Made by a program: the position numbers and the translations under genes. A stretch of DNA of 64,000 nt from Marixanthotalea marina (GTDB lineage Bacteria > Bacteroidota > Bacteroidia > Flavobacteriales > Flavobacteriaceae): the NCBI GenBank assembly GCA_018883545.1, contig JAHLEH010000001.1, positions 1,087,394-1,151,393 of the forward strand. Reading direction: 5' to 3'. Shown here piece by piece: positions 1-10,500 of the stretch; position 1 is the stretch's first letter, and every line of letters begins with the position of its first letter. The notes under the pieces are model-generated. The model was not told where the DNA came from. It did not search any database and saw nothing but the letters and a program-made list of their open reading frames with translations.

Positions 1-1
1 G

Positions 2-1855
2 GTAAAGGCTTCAAACAAAGATGGGGTTTGGGGGGAGACACCACAAAAGCTTAATATAACGGTGTATCCATTAGTATGGAAGACTTGGTGGGCGGTGTTA
101 ATATATATAATTTTTATTTCAGCTCTTATATATTTTTTGATCAGTTTACGTGTAGAACGTATAAGAATGCGAAATCAATTAGATATGGAACGATTGGCTA
201 GAGAGCAGGACAAGGAATTAAGTGAGCAAAAATCCCAATTTTTCACAAATATTTCCCATGAGTTTAGAACACCTTTAAGTTTGATTTCCATGCCTTTAGA
301 AAACTTAAGCAGTATGAAGGAGTTGCCTTCTGCTGTTAAGGAAAGGATAAAAATGATTAGAACAAGTTCTGATAAAATGATGCGTTTGGTAAATGAGTTG
401 ATGGACTTTAATAAGCTAGAAAGTGCACAATTGGATTTAAAAGTGCAAAAAGGCGAGTTGGTTGGCTTTATATCTAACCTATCTAATATATTTAAAGACA
501 TGGCTTCTAAAAGGAGCATTCATTTTGGAACGCATTCTATGGTTGGTGCTCTTGAAGGGTGGTTCGACCATGATAAGTTGGAAAAAATATTAACAAACCT
601 ACTTTCAAATGCTTTTAAGTTTACCTTAGACAACGGAAAGATTAACGTTATCATAAATTCTAAAATAGCTGCACTTAAAGAAGGTGAACCAGAAACACGT
701 TGTTTGGAGTTAAGTGTTGTTGATGATGGTATAGGTATTCCCAAAGAAGAGTTGCCATATATATTTGATAAATTCTATCAAGCAAAATCGACTTCAACGA
801 TAGTCAACCAAGGTACGGGAATTGGCTTGTCTCTTACCAAAGGTTTGGTGGAGCTGCATAAAGGGCAGATTAGGGTAGAGAGTAACCCCAACCAAGAAAC
901 GGTTTTTGTAATATTAATTCCTATTGATAAGGAATGTTATAATGAAGAGGATATTGTTGAAATACCGGGTTGCATTGATGCGCCTCAACCCATTACTGAA
1001 GAAGCCAAAAAACTTAATGTTCAGGAATTTGAAATGGAAAATGAAGTTGTTGAATCGGAAGATTGGGATGAAGAAGTTGAGGAAAGCAAAAGTAAGCCAC
1101 AAATATTGGTTGTTGAGGATAATGAAGAGTTAAGAAATTATATATGTTTAGAACTTAAGCAAGAGTTTAATACATTGGAGGCTAAAAATGGGCAAGAAGG
1201 CTTAGAGTTGGCTTTAGAGCATAGCCCAGATTTAATTATCAGTGATATAATAATGCCTATTAAGAGCGGTATAGAACTATGTGAAGAGCTTAAGAAGAAT
1301 ATTAAAACCAGTCATATACCATTTATTCTTTTAACAGCAAGAACAACTGTAGAAGATCAGATTTCGGGTGTGGAAACGGGGGCAGATGTTTATATTACCA
1401 AGCCTTTTAGTATACGGTTCTTATTGGCTCAGGTTAACCAAATAATTGAATCCCGCCAAAAATTATATACCCAATACAGCCAGGACCTCAGTTTAATGCC
1501 AAACAAAATGGCGCATAACGAAATAGACCAAGCGTTCCTTCAAAAAGCGATAGACTATATTAAAGAGAATATGCAAAACCCGCAATTGGGTGTTATCGCT
1601 ATAGCTGAATTATTCAATCTTAGCAGAATGCAGATTTATAGAAAAATTAAGGCGCTAACTGGTAAATCTGTAGTAAACTTCATTAGAATGGTTAAAATTA
1701 AAGAAGCTTTAAGACTTATGGATGCTCAAAAGTATACTTTAACTGAAATTTCTTATATGACCGGGTTTAATTCACCATCATACTTCACCACAAGCTTCAA
1801 GGAAGAATACGGAAAATCCCCTTCCGAATATTTAGAGGAAAAGGTAAAAACCTAA
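2..1855 (+). CDS. Hybrid two-component system regulator (HTCS), 3' part
   Basis: The reading frame is open to the left edge, so this is the C-terminal ~617 residues of a longer protein. In order I see the last strands of a Y_Y_Y domain, one membrane span just after WKTWW, a histidine kinase H-box (FFTNISHEFRTP), N-box (NLLSNAFKFT) and G-boxes (DDGIGIP, GTGIGLSL), then a receiver domain (VVEDNE, phospho-acceptor Asp in SDIIMP, Thr in LLTAR, Lys in TKPF) and a C-terminal AraC-type helix-turn-helix. In the family, the periplasmic part binds an oligosaccharide and the cytoplasmic part switches on the adjacent PUL. It lies upstream of susC and closely resembles the full-length HTCS at 7577-11764. 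The sensory propeller is outside the window, so the ligand cannot be judged. Confidence 0.95.
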   Translation, partial: VKASNKDGVWGETPQKLNITVYPLVWKTWWAVLIYIIFISALIYFLISLRVERIRMRNQLDMERLAREQDKELSEQKSQFFTNISHEFRTPLSLISMPLENLSSMKELPSAVKERIKMIRTSSDKMMRLVNELMDFNKLESAQLDLKVQKGELVGFISNLSNIFKDMASKRSIHFGTHSMVGALEGWFDHDKLEKILTNLLSNAFKFTLDNGKINVIINSKIAALKEGEPETRCLELSVVDDGIGIPKEELPYIFDKFYQAKSTSTIVNQGTGIGLSLTKGLVELHKGQIRVESNPNQETVFVILIPIDKECYNEEDIVEIPGCIDAPQPITEEAKKLNVQEFEMENEVVESEDWDEEVEESKSKPQILVVEDNEELRNYICLELKQEFNTLEAKNGQEGLELALEHSPDLIISDIIMPIKSGIELCEELKKNIKTSHIPFILLTARTTVEDQISGVETGADVYITKPFSIRFLLAQVNQIIESRQKLYTQYSQDLSLMPNKMAHNEIDQAFLQKAIDYIKENMQNPQLGVIAIAELFNLSRMQIYRKIKALTGKSVVNFIRMVKIKEALRLMDAQKYTLTEISYMTGFNSPSYFTTSFKEEYGKSPSEYLEEKVKT

Positions 1856-2319
1856 TTATCTCCTTTTGTCTTAAAATATAAATTTGAGTTAGGGGTTAGA
1901 CCGTATTAACCAAAATAATGTAACTAACTTTTTGTTAAGAAAAATAGCGTTTGGGTGGTTTTTATTGTCCATTTTTAAAACTCTTCATTTTTTTAGGTCT
2001 TATGTCAGAATAGTACAAAAACATGTGTGGTTTTGTGCTAAATACGTAAGATGTGTTTCAAATTTTAAAGATAATGTTCATTTTGTGATAGCCTAAATTG
2101 GGTTGGTATCAGGATATTTGAAAGCCTACTTTTCCATAAAGTCATGTTTGTGATTTTTGGGATAGTATGCGGGTTTTTATAGCATGTTGTTTTATGAAAA
2201 TAAGTTGTTATAAGCGAAAAAGATGATCGAAAGTTTATAACTGCAACATTTTTAACATCTATAAAACTCGTATGGCATTTTAAACTAAAACTTTATTAAC
2301 ACTAACTAAATTTTATTTT
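1856..2319. other. Intergenic region upstream of susC
   Basis: This 464-base AT-rich gap carries no gene that I can recognise in any frame. It must hold the susC promoter, but I found no exact TAnnTTTG box. The one clear structure is the inverted repeat at 2011-2040, annotated separately. Confidence 0.6.
2011..2040. promoter_or_regulatory. Inverted repeat, candidate operator upstream of susC
   Basis: The arms are TAGTACAAAAAC and GGTTTTGTGCTA around a 6-base spacer, with mismatches at two positions. It lacks a T-tract in either orientation, so it is not a good intrinsic terminator. It sits about 280 bases before the susC start. A role as binding site for an HTCS or another regulator is inference. 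Confidence 0.35.
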
Positions 2320-5300
2320 ATGCAAAATGTAAAACTATTTTGCTCTAGGAGAGACCGCCCTTGGTTTCTCAGGGCTGTTTGTTCATTGACATTATTTGTT
2401 GCTATGGCTTTTGCAGCCAATGCCCAAACCACAGTAAGTGGTACGGTATTGGACGAAGCTGGCGTACCAATGTTAGGTGTCAATGTTATTGAGAAAGGTA
2501 CCAATAATGGTACTAACACAGATTTTGATGGAAATTATTCATTGAACGTTTCAGGAAACAATGCGGTTTTGGTGTTTTCTTATTTAGGATTCCAAAACAA
2601 AGAAGTTTCAGTGGCTGGTCAATCAAACATCAATGTTACGTTGGCTCAAGACGTATCTGCACTATCGGAGGTTGTAGTTATTGGGTATGGTACCCAAAGA
2701 AAAGAGTCGGTAACAGGTTCTGTTGTTTCTGTAAAAGGAGAGGATTTAGCTGAAGTTCAAACAGCAAATTTTCAACAAGCATTACAAGGTAGGGCTGCTG
2801 GTGTAGATATTTCTACAACAGGTACTAGACCAGGTGGTGGAAATACTCAAATTAGAATTCGTGGTACACGCTCGCTATCGGCAGATAACAATCCTTTAAT
2901 TGTATTAAACGGTATTCCGTTTTTTGGAGGATTAAACGATATCAATATGAACGATATTGAAAGTCTTGATATTCTGAAAGATGCTTCTGCAACAGCTATT
3001 TATGGTTCTAGGGGAGCTAATGGTGTTATATTAATTACTACCAAATCAGGTAAAAAGGGACAAAAAGCAAGGTTTAGTTACAATACCTATTATGCAACTA
3101 AAGAAGTCTTTGCCAAATTCCCTATGATGAACGCTGCTCAGTTTACCGCATTGAGAGAGGCAACCCGCCTTTACAATAATGGAAATATCCTTTTCCCTCC
3201 AAAACCTGAAGATGAGGATCCAGGTACAGATACCGATTGGCAAGATTTAATTTATGGTACTGGGCTACAAACCACACATGACTTAAGTGTGACTGGTGGT
3301 GGTGATGATATGACCTACAACGTTGGTGTTGGTTATTTTAAAGAAACTTCAGTTGTGCCTGTTGAAAATTTCCAAAGATATTCTTTTCGAGCTCAACTAG
3401 AGCAACAGATTGGAGCCTTTAAATTTGGTATAAATTCAGTTATGAATTACAATATCACTAGGGGTGGAGGTCCTGGAGTACCTTTAGATTATTCGCCTGT
3501 TTTGAACCCATATAATCCTGATGGATCATTCAAAACATTTGTAAGAGGTTCTGCCGATGACTTTTTTGTAAGAACTAGAGAAACTATAAAAGAAGTTGGT
3601 TATGGTAGTTATAATCTACAAAAAGACTTTGGAACCTATAACAACATATTTGGTGAGGTAGCAATTCCATGGGTAGAAGGATTAAAATACCGTGTTAATG
3701 TTGGTTTAAACTTACGAATGAGCAGGGATGGTAATTTTAATGGTCGAGGTGTTTATAGTATAGATCCAAATAACCCATCAAATGCTTCAGTAAGTAGTGG
3801 ACTTACAACAGATTATGTAATAGAGAACTTGTTGACTTATGATAGAACTTTTGCTGATAAGCACAAAGTGAACTTTGTAGGTTTATTTTCAGCCCAAGAA
3901 GGAAGATGGGATGGTACTAACCTTAATGTTAGAAACTTACCAAATGAGCAGTTTTTGTTCTACAATTTAGGTACAGTACTGCTTGAAGATATCACAGGTT
4001 ATGGTGGAAATTATGGAGCTGCTGGTTTAATGTCTTACATGGGTAGAGCCATGTACCAATACGACAATCGTTATTTAATTACAGCTACATTACGTGCTGA
4101 TGGATCTTCTAGATTAGCCAAAGGTAATGAGTGGGTAACGTATCCTGCTGTGTCTGTTGGTTGGAATATTGGAAATGAGGCATTTATGGACAATGCTGAT
4201 TTTGTAGATTTATTGAAATTGCGTGTAGGATATGGAGAAACGTCTAATCAAGCTATTGGCACCTATTCTACTTTAGGAAGACTAGGTACTAGAGATTACA
4301 ACTTTGGTAGCACGTTCCAAACAGGATATTATGTAACAGGTTTGCCAAACCCTGAACTGGGTTGGGAGTTCTCTGAGACTTATAACTATGGTTTGGATTT
4401 TGGATTGTTTAACAATCGCTTATCAGGATCTGTAGAATATTACATAACTAAGACAAACGATATTTTATATAATTTACCGTTGCCTGCAACTTCAGGTGTT
4501 GGAAGTTATACAGCGAATATTGGTAAAACAGAAAATAAAGGTTTGGAAGTTGCTCTTAATGCAACTATTATAGATAACCCTGATGGTTTTACATGGGATT
4601 TTGGTTTGAATGTTTATACTAACAGAAATAAAATTACAGCGTTAGCAAGTGGACAAGATAGAAACGAAGGAGCGCTTTGGTTTGTTGGATCGCCTATTCA
4701 GGTTATCTACGATTACAAGAAAGTAGGTCTTTGGAATGAGTCTGATCCAGATTACCAATACATAGATCAATATGAGCCAAATGGAGGTGCTAACTTAGGG
4801 TCTATAAAAGTTCAATATACGGGCGATTACAATCCAGATGGTTCACCTACTAGAGCTATTGGTCCTGACGATAGACAAATAATTGATCCAACTCCAGATT
4901 TTCAAGGAGGTTTCAATACGCGTTTAGCTTACAAAAACCTTGATTTAAGTATTGTTGGAGCATTTAAAAGTGGAGGCATACTTATTAGTAATTTATATAA
5001 TGCCCAAGGTTATTTGAACATGCTATCTGGTAGAAGAAATAATGTAAATGTAGATTATTGGACACCAACAAATACAGGTGCTAAATATCCTGCGCCAGGC
5101 GGTGTTGGAGGTGATAATCCAAAATATGGTGAAACTTTAGGTTATTTTGATGGATCTTACTTAAAAGTTCGTGCCATGACTTTGGGATATAATTTTAATC
5201 AAGATTTCATTAGAGATGCTGGTATTAGCAGATTAAGAGTGTATGCAACGGTTCAAAACCCATTCGTATTGTTTTCACCATTCCACAAAGAGTCTGGTAT

Positions 5301-5439
5301 GGATCCAGAAACAAACTCTTTAGGTGGTCAAAACTCTGCAACTGGTACTGGAGGTAGATATTCAGGTGGTTTAGCAACTGTTGGGGCAACTGTTCCAACG
5401 ACGCGCAACTACATGATAGGACTAAACTTAACATTCTAA
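2320..5439 (+). CDS. susC: SusC-like TonB-dependent outer-membrane transporter
   Basis: The product has 1039 residues, the usual size for the family. A signal peptide ends near residue 36 (AANAQ). A carboxypeptidase-D-regulatory-like domain follows (about 37-115), then a TonB box/plug start (SEVVVIGYGTQRKESVTGSV, near 116), the plug, and a 22-strand barrel that ends in an aromatic residue (GLNLTF). SusC proteins import oligosaccharides across the outer membrane using TonB energy, with a SusD lid. susD starts 13 bases downstream, so the two form an operon. The substrate is not encoded in the sequence. From the neighbouring enzymes I infer arabinoxylan-type oligosaccharides. Confidence 0.95.
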   Translation: MQNVKLFCSRRDRPWFLRAVCSLTLFVAMAFAANAQTTVSGTVLDEAGVPMLGVNVIEKGTNNGTNTDFDGNYSLNVSGNNAVLVFSYLGFQNKEVSVAGQSNINVTLAQDVSALSEVVVIGYGTQRKESVTGSVVSVKGEDLAEVQTANFQQALQGRAAGVDISTTGTRPGGGNTQIRIRGTRSLSADNNPLIVLNGIPFFGGLNDINMNDIESLDILKDASATAIYGSRGANGVILITTKSGKKGQKARFSYNTYYATKEVFAKFPMMNAAQFTALREATRLYNNGNILFPPKPEDEDPGTDTDWQDLIYGTGLQTTHDLSVTGGGDDMTYNVGVGYFKETSVVPVENFQRYSFRAQLEQQIGAFKFGINSVMNYNITRGGGPGVPLDYSPVLNPYNPDGSFKTFVRGSADDFFVRTRETIKEVGYGSYNLQKDFGTYNNIFGEVAIPWVEGLKYRVNVGLNLRMSRDGNFNGRGVYSIDPNNPSNASVSSGLTTDYVIENLLTYDRTFADKHKVNFVGLFSAQEGRWDGTNLNVRNLPNEQFLFYNLGTVLLEDITGYGGNYGAAGLMSYMGRAMYQYDNRYLITATLRADGSSRLAKGNEWVTYPAVSVGWNIGNEAFMDNADFVDLLKLRVGYGETSNQAIGTYSTLGRLGTRDYNFGSTFQTGYYVTGLPNPELGWEFSETYNYGLDFGLFNNRLSGSVEYYITKTNDILYNLPLPATSGVGSYTANIGKTENKGLEVALNATIIDNPDGFTWDFGLNVYTNRNKITALASGQDRNEGALWFVGSPIQVIYDYKKVGLWNESDPDYQYIDQYEPNGGANLGSIKVQYTGDYNPDGSPTRAIGPDDRQIIDPTPDFQGGFNTRLAYKNLDLSIVGAFKSGGILISNLYNAQGYLNMLSGRRNNVNVDYWTPTNTGAKYPAPGGVGGDNPKYGETLGYFDGSYLKVRAMTLGYNFNQDFIRDAGISRLRVYATVQNPFVLFSPFHKESGMDPETNSLGGQNSATGTGGRYSGGLATVGATVPTTRNYMIGLNLTF

Positions 5440-5452
5440 AAAAATATTAAAT

Positions 5453-7360
5453 ATGAAAAGATTGAAAATTAAAATAGTAGCCTTAACAACTCTCTCTGTA
5501 GCGTTGCTTGTAGGCTCTTGTACTAACGACATCTTGGAGGAAACTCCGAGAAGTATCTTTACACCTGACTTCTTTAAAACAGAATTAGGAGTTCAAGGTG
5601 GTATAACAGCATTATATACCCAGCTAAGGTACCTTTATGGAGGTATGGGGTATTATACTGCCACAGAAGATGGAACAGATGAGTACACTTATGGTGCTTC
5701 TGGACAAAATGATTCTAATGCATCTCTAGATTTATCTGGTAGAGGAGGGGTTATAAACTCTCAAACAGGAGCAGTGGGAGATGTGTGGTATAATTCATTC
5801 CCAATGATTAACACGGCCAGTGGTATCATTGAAAATGCAACTGAAGTAGGTTTGTCTGCAGAATTGATTGGTGAAGCACAATTTTTCCGCGCATTCTTTT
5901 ACTTTCAATTGGTGCAGAATTATGGAGGTGTGCCTTTAGATTTAGGTGCTGGAGAACTTAAGTTTAATACCTCAACTTATAGAGGTTCTGTAAGAAACAC
6001 CGTGCCAGAAGTTTACACAAAAGCTATTTTTCCAGATTTAGTTGCTGCTGTAAATGGTTTACCGGATAATCCTCGTTTAACAGGTACTGTTACTAAAAAT
6101 GTAGCGCGTTTATATTTAGCTAAAGCATATTTAACCTATGCTTGGTGGTTGCAAAACCCTAATAACATACCAACCTACCCTGAAGCACCAAGAACTGACC
6201 CTGATGGGCGTGATTCAGCTTGGTACTTTCAACAGGCTTACAACATCGCTATGACTGGAATTGATAACCCTGGACCGTATGCTTTACAAGAGTATTTCTA
6301 TGATGTACATTGGGCACCAAATGATAGACATAGTGAAATGATGTTGTATGCAGATCATACTGAAGAAAGTGAAAAGTACAATGGCGCTAGCTTAGGTTGG
6401 GGACTTTCAACAGGTCGTGATAATGCCGCTGTTTGGTTAGTAACCTGGAACTATACGTTCCTAAGTCAAGTGGATAGGGAAGCAGCTCAAGATTATGGTC
6501 GTCCTTGGACACGTATGGCACCACCACAAGAGGTGTTTACCGAAACTTTTGCTGAAAAAGATTTGGATTCTCGTTACGATGGTACGTTTGTTACTAGCTA
6601 CCGTAACAATAGGGATAAAAGTGGCGATTTAGAGCCAAAACCAAACGCAAATGGACTTTTAACAGGGCCTGGAGATGCAGTGCATACTTTCTTGGATGAA
6701 GAAAATCCAGCGGTTAGTTTCGCTGAAACCAATAATGTTGGTGGAGGTACACTACCAGGTAGAGCCGATTACGTGGTTAACCCTTCTGGTATTAACAGAA
6801 TCATGTACCCAGGTTTATGGAAGCTTGGTACTTACCGTACCGATAGTAATGGTGGTTTGGGGTCTCCTAATGCAGGTTTAACACGTCCTTACCCTATTGC
6901 TAAATTCTCTGAGTTCTATTTTGTTGCTGCCGAAGCTGCTGTTAAAGGAGCAACTGGAAGTATGTCTGCAAGACAATTAATAAATGTGATTAGAGCTCGT
7001 GCGGGTAAATGGCGTTTTGATAATGGTGAAAAGCAAGAGCGTATTGAAGATAACAGTGCTGCTATGATAGCTGCAACGCCAGCAACTATCGATATTGATT
7101 ATATCTTAGCAGAGCGTTCTCGTGAGTATTTTGGTGAAGGTTACCGTTGGTTAGATTTAGTACGTACCCAAAAATGGGAAGAAATAGCTGGAACCTATAC
7201 TATCTCAGGTCCTGGTTTTGGTGATCGTACACCTGAAACTTTCACACGAGATATAGAACCACATCATTATTTACGTCCAATTCCGCAAGGACAAATAGAT
7301 AGTATGGATGGTACTGATGCAGAAAAGCAAGAATACCAGAATCCTGGTTATAATAATTAA
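5453..7360 (+). CDS. susD: SusD-like surface glycan-binding lipoprotein
   Basis: The 635-residue protein begins with a lipoprotein signal peptide (lipobox LVGSC, lipidated Cys23). It has the N-terminal SusD region (IFTPDFF) and the C-terminal RagB/SusD pattern (YILAERSREYFGEGYRWLDL and LRPIPQGQID). SusD proteins bind the polysaccharide at the cell surface and close over SusC. It is transcribed with susC, 13 bases apart, and followed by a strong terminator. It is somewhat longer than many SusDs, but nothing is broken. Confidence 0.95.
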   Translation: MKRLKIKIVALTTLSVALLVGSCTNDILEETPRSIFTPDFFKTELGVQGGITALYTQLRYLYGGMGYYTATEDGTDEYTYGASGQNDSNASLDLSGRGGVINSQTGAVGDVWYNSFPMINTASGIIENATEVGLSAELIGEAQFFRAFFYFQLVQNYGGVPLDLGAGELKFNTSTYRGSVRNTVPEVYTKAIFPDLVAAVNGLPDNPRLTGTVTKNVARLYLAKAYLTYAWWLQNPNNIPTYPEAPRTDPDGRDSAWYFQQAYNIAMTGIDNPGPYALQEYFYDVHWAPNDRHSEMMLYADHTEESEKYNGASLGWGLSTGRDNAAVWLVTWNYTFLSQVDREAAQDYGRPWTRMAPPQEVFTETFAEKDLDSRYDGTFVTSYRNNRDKSGDLEPKPNANGLLTGPGDAVHTFLDEENPAVSFAETNNVGGGTLPGRADYVVNPSGINRIMYPGLWKLGTYRTDSNGGLGSPNAGLTRPYPIAKFSEFYFVAAEAAVKGATGSMSARQLINVIRARAGKWRFDNGEKQERIEDNSAAMIAATPATIDIDYILAERSREYFGEGYRWLDLVRTQKWEEIAGTYTISGPGFGDRTPETFTRDIEPHHYLRPIPQGQIDSMDGTDAEKQEYQNPGYNN

Positions 7361-7410
7361 TGCATAGAAACTTAGTGAATTAGTTTAGTATTTTTATATT
7401 ATTTTGTGAG

Positions 7411-7447
7411 TAGGGTTTGTACAATTTTGTGCAAACCCTATTTTTTT
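7411..7447 (+). terminator. Intrinsic terminator of susCD
   Basis: The hairpin has arms TAGGGTTTGTAC and GTGCAAACCCTA with one G-T pair and is followed by seven T. It ends the susCD transcript about 50 bases after the susD stop. Confidence 0.85.
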
Positions 7448-7576
7448 GTTTTAAATTTTATATATTCCGAGCCATTTACCCATAAAGTGCTTAACTTAAT
7501 AGCATCCAAGAAAGACCTTAGGGTTAAATAATAAAAGCGAAATAAACATTTTATTATTTTTATAGTCTAAATAGCT

Positions 7577-10500
7577 ATGTGTATTAAAAATAAAAAATAT
7601 GTTGGCTTTGTGATATTGTTTGTTATTGCTCAAACTTGGTTTACTGCAATAGCACAGTCGCATAAAGCATCTTTTGTTCCAATAGGAGAAAGAACTCTGT
7701 CTAATTCTTACGCGAGATCTTTTTTAAAGGACAGCAAAGGGTATGTTTGGATAGGAACTTCAGATGGTTTAGTTAAATATGATGGTTTTAAGGTAAATCG
7801 TTACGAGCACAACCCAAAAGACATAAATAGCATTATAGATAATAATGTAAATGTTATTGTTGAAGATGCCAATCAACAATTGTGGGTAGGAACAGCCAAA
7901 GGCATTTCTAAGTATGATAGGGAAAAAGACCGTTTTATCAATATCAATGAACTTCCAGAAAATAAAAACCATTTAAACAACATCTATATAACGTCGTTAG
8001 CTTTCGATGCAAATGGCAATCTTTGGATAGGCACGCATGGAGGCGGTTTAAATATATACGACCCATTAAATAATATTTTTTACTATATCAGTGGGTATAA
8101 CGTTCACAGTAGCCCACTTTCAGAAAATTACATTACAGATTTATTGTTCGCCAACGATTTAATTTGGTGTGCTACAATGGATGGATTGCAGGTCTATAAT
8201 TATTCTGACAAATCAATTGAAACATTAAAATTAAAAGGAGATAGCCTGCCAAAGAAACAGATTACAAGACTTAATAAAGACTCTAAAGGTAATGTAGCGT
8301 TTTCTACTTTTGAAGGTGATATTCTAGGGTTAGAATCCCATAAGGATTATTATACGATAGAGAGAAAGTTTTCAAGTAAAGCTGTAAAAGATATTAATTT
8401 AAGCAACATACTAACTTTTAGTGAAGATTCTAAAGCAAATTTATGGATTGTAGGAGACAATTCTGGACTTCATTATTTAGATAAGAAAACAGGGGAGATT
8501 AGTTATTTTGGAGTTGAAAACAATTATTTGGAAAAATTGCCAACAAACTCCATTCGATCAATATATATAGACGATAATGGACTTGTTTGGGTTGGGACTT
8601 TTAATAAGGGCGTTTATTTAACAGATAACAATTCGAATAGATTCGAGTCTTATGGTTTGGGCGATTTTAAATTGGGCGACTTAGAAGGTAAGGATGTCCG
8701 TGCCTTTGCAGAAGATAAACAAGGAAATATATGGATAGGTTGTGATGGTATTGGCATCATAAAATTGGATGTCAAAACACAAGAACTGAAACGTTACGAT
8801 GAGGTTAACCGAAAGTTTGAAACAAAGGTTGTAACGGCCCTGCTCTTTAGTAAAGATAATACACTATGGGTAGGTATGGACAATGAGGGTGCTTTTAAAA
8901 TCAATTTAAAAAATAATTCAATTGAAAAATTTAAAGTAGAATCTGGTGGTTTTGGTGATAACAAAATCAATTTATTTTACGAAGATTCAAATGGAACAAT
9001 TTGGTGTGGTACTAATGGTAGTGGACTTTTTTATTTTGATAACAAAAAGCAAGGTTTTGTAAAACTCTTTGAAAATGATAAACCTTTATACATTACAAAA
9101 AATGCCTATGTAAGTGATGTGTTGGAAGATTCAGAAAATAATCTCTGGGTAAGCACGTTTTATGGGCTTTTTAAATTAAAGGCTTTAGGCAACAACACCT
9201 ATTCTTATCAAATATATGGCAAGGATATATCGATAGCCGATGTATATGGTAAAGATATTTTAAAAGAAGATGAAATCTTCATGGGAACTCTAAATGGAAA
9301 TAGTATTCAAGCCATTTATGAAGATGCCGACAAGAATTTATGGATTGGCAGCTCGGATAGTGGTTTAAACATAAAAATGCACCAAACCAACGAGTTTAAA
9401 TCTTACCAAAAAGTAGATGGCTTGGTGAGCAATACGGTTAAGTCTATAGTAGCCGATGAGAAAGAGGATATATGGATAAGTACTAATATGGGCTTGTCTA
9501 AATTTAACAAACAGACAAACGAGTTTACGCTCTATGATAATTCAGATGGTTTAAAGTCGAGTAATTTTAATTACGCAGCCTTGCTTGGTAGTAATGGGAA
9601 ATTATTTTTTGGCAGTAATAATGGGTTTAGTGCCTTTTATCCAGATAGTATTCAAAGAAAAAAGAGTAAACCATTGGTTTATTTAACCGATTTAAGAATT
9701 AATAATAAATCTGTTGAAGTGGGTGTTTCTGGTTCCCCATTGGATAAGCATATCAGTTTAGCTTCTAACTTAGAATTGGAATATAACCAACGCTCGTTTG
9801 CGCTCGATTATATTGGGGTAAAATATGGGCAATCTTCAGGATATAATTATTGTTATAAATTAGAAGGTTTTGATGATGATTGGAATTGTATTGGCGGAAG
9901 GTTAAGCGCCACGTATACCAATGTAGACCCAGGGCATTACACATTTTTAGTAAGAGCCTCTAATAGAGACGGTATTTTGGGGGAAACCCAACGATTAGGA
10001 ATCACAGTCCATCCGCTACTTTGGAAAACCTGGTGGGCTATTCTAATATATGTTGTTTTTGCATCAGCAGTTGTGTTTTTTCTAATAAGTTTACGTTTAG
10101 AACGTGTAAAAATTAAGAACCAACTCGATATAGAACGCTTGGCAAGAGAACAGGAAAAAGAGCTGAGTGAATTAAAAACACAGTTTTTTACCAATATTTC
10201 ACATGAATTTAGAACACCTTTAAGTTTAATGGCTATGCCTTTAGAGAGTTTAAGTAGTGTGAAAAATTTACCGAATTTTATAAGAGATAGGGTAAAAATG
10301 ATAAGAACGAGTTCAGACAAGATGATGCGTTTGGTAAATGAACTCATGGACTTTAGTAAATTGGAAAGCACACAATTAAAACTGTATGTGCAGAAAGGAG
10401 AATTGGTTAAATTTATAGCCAATATTTCAAGTATTTTCAAGGATGTAGCTTTAAAAAGAAACATTCATTTCGATATACATTCCCAAGTAGATTCATTGCC

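Noticed and set aside
9937..10464. 175-codon minus-strand frame inside the second HTCS
   Set aside because: It is antisense to the well-conserved Y_Y_Y and kinase region and has a matching shadow in the first HTCS.
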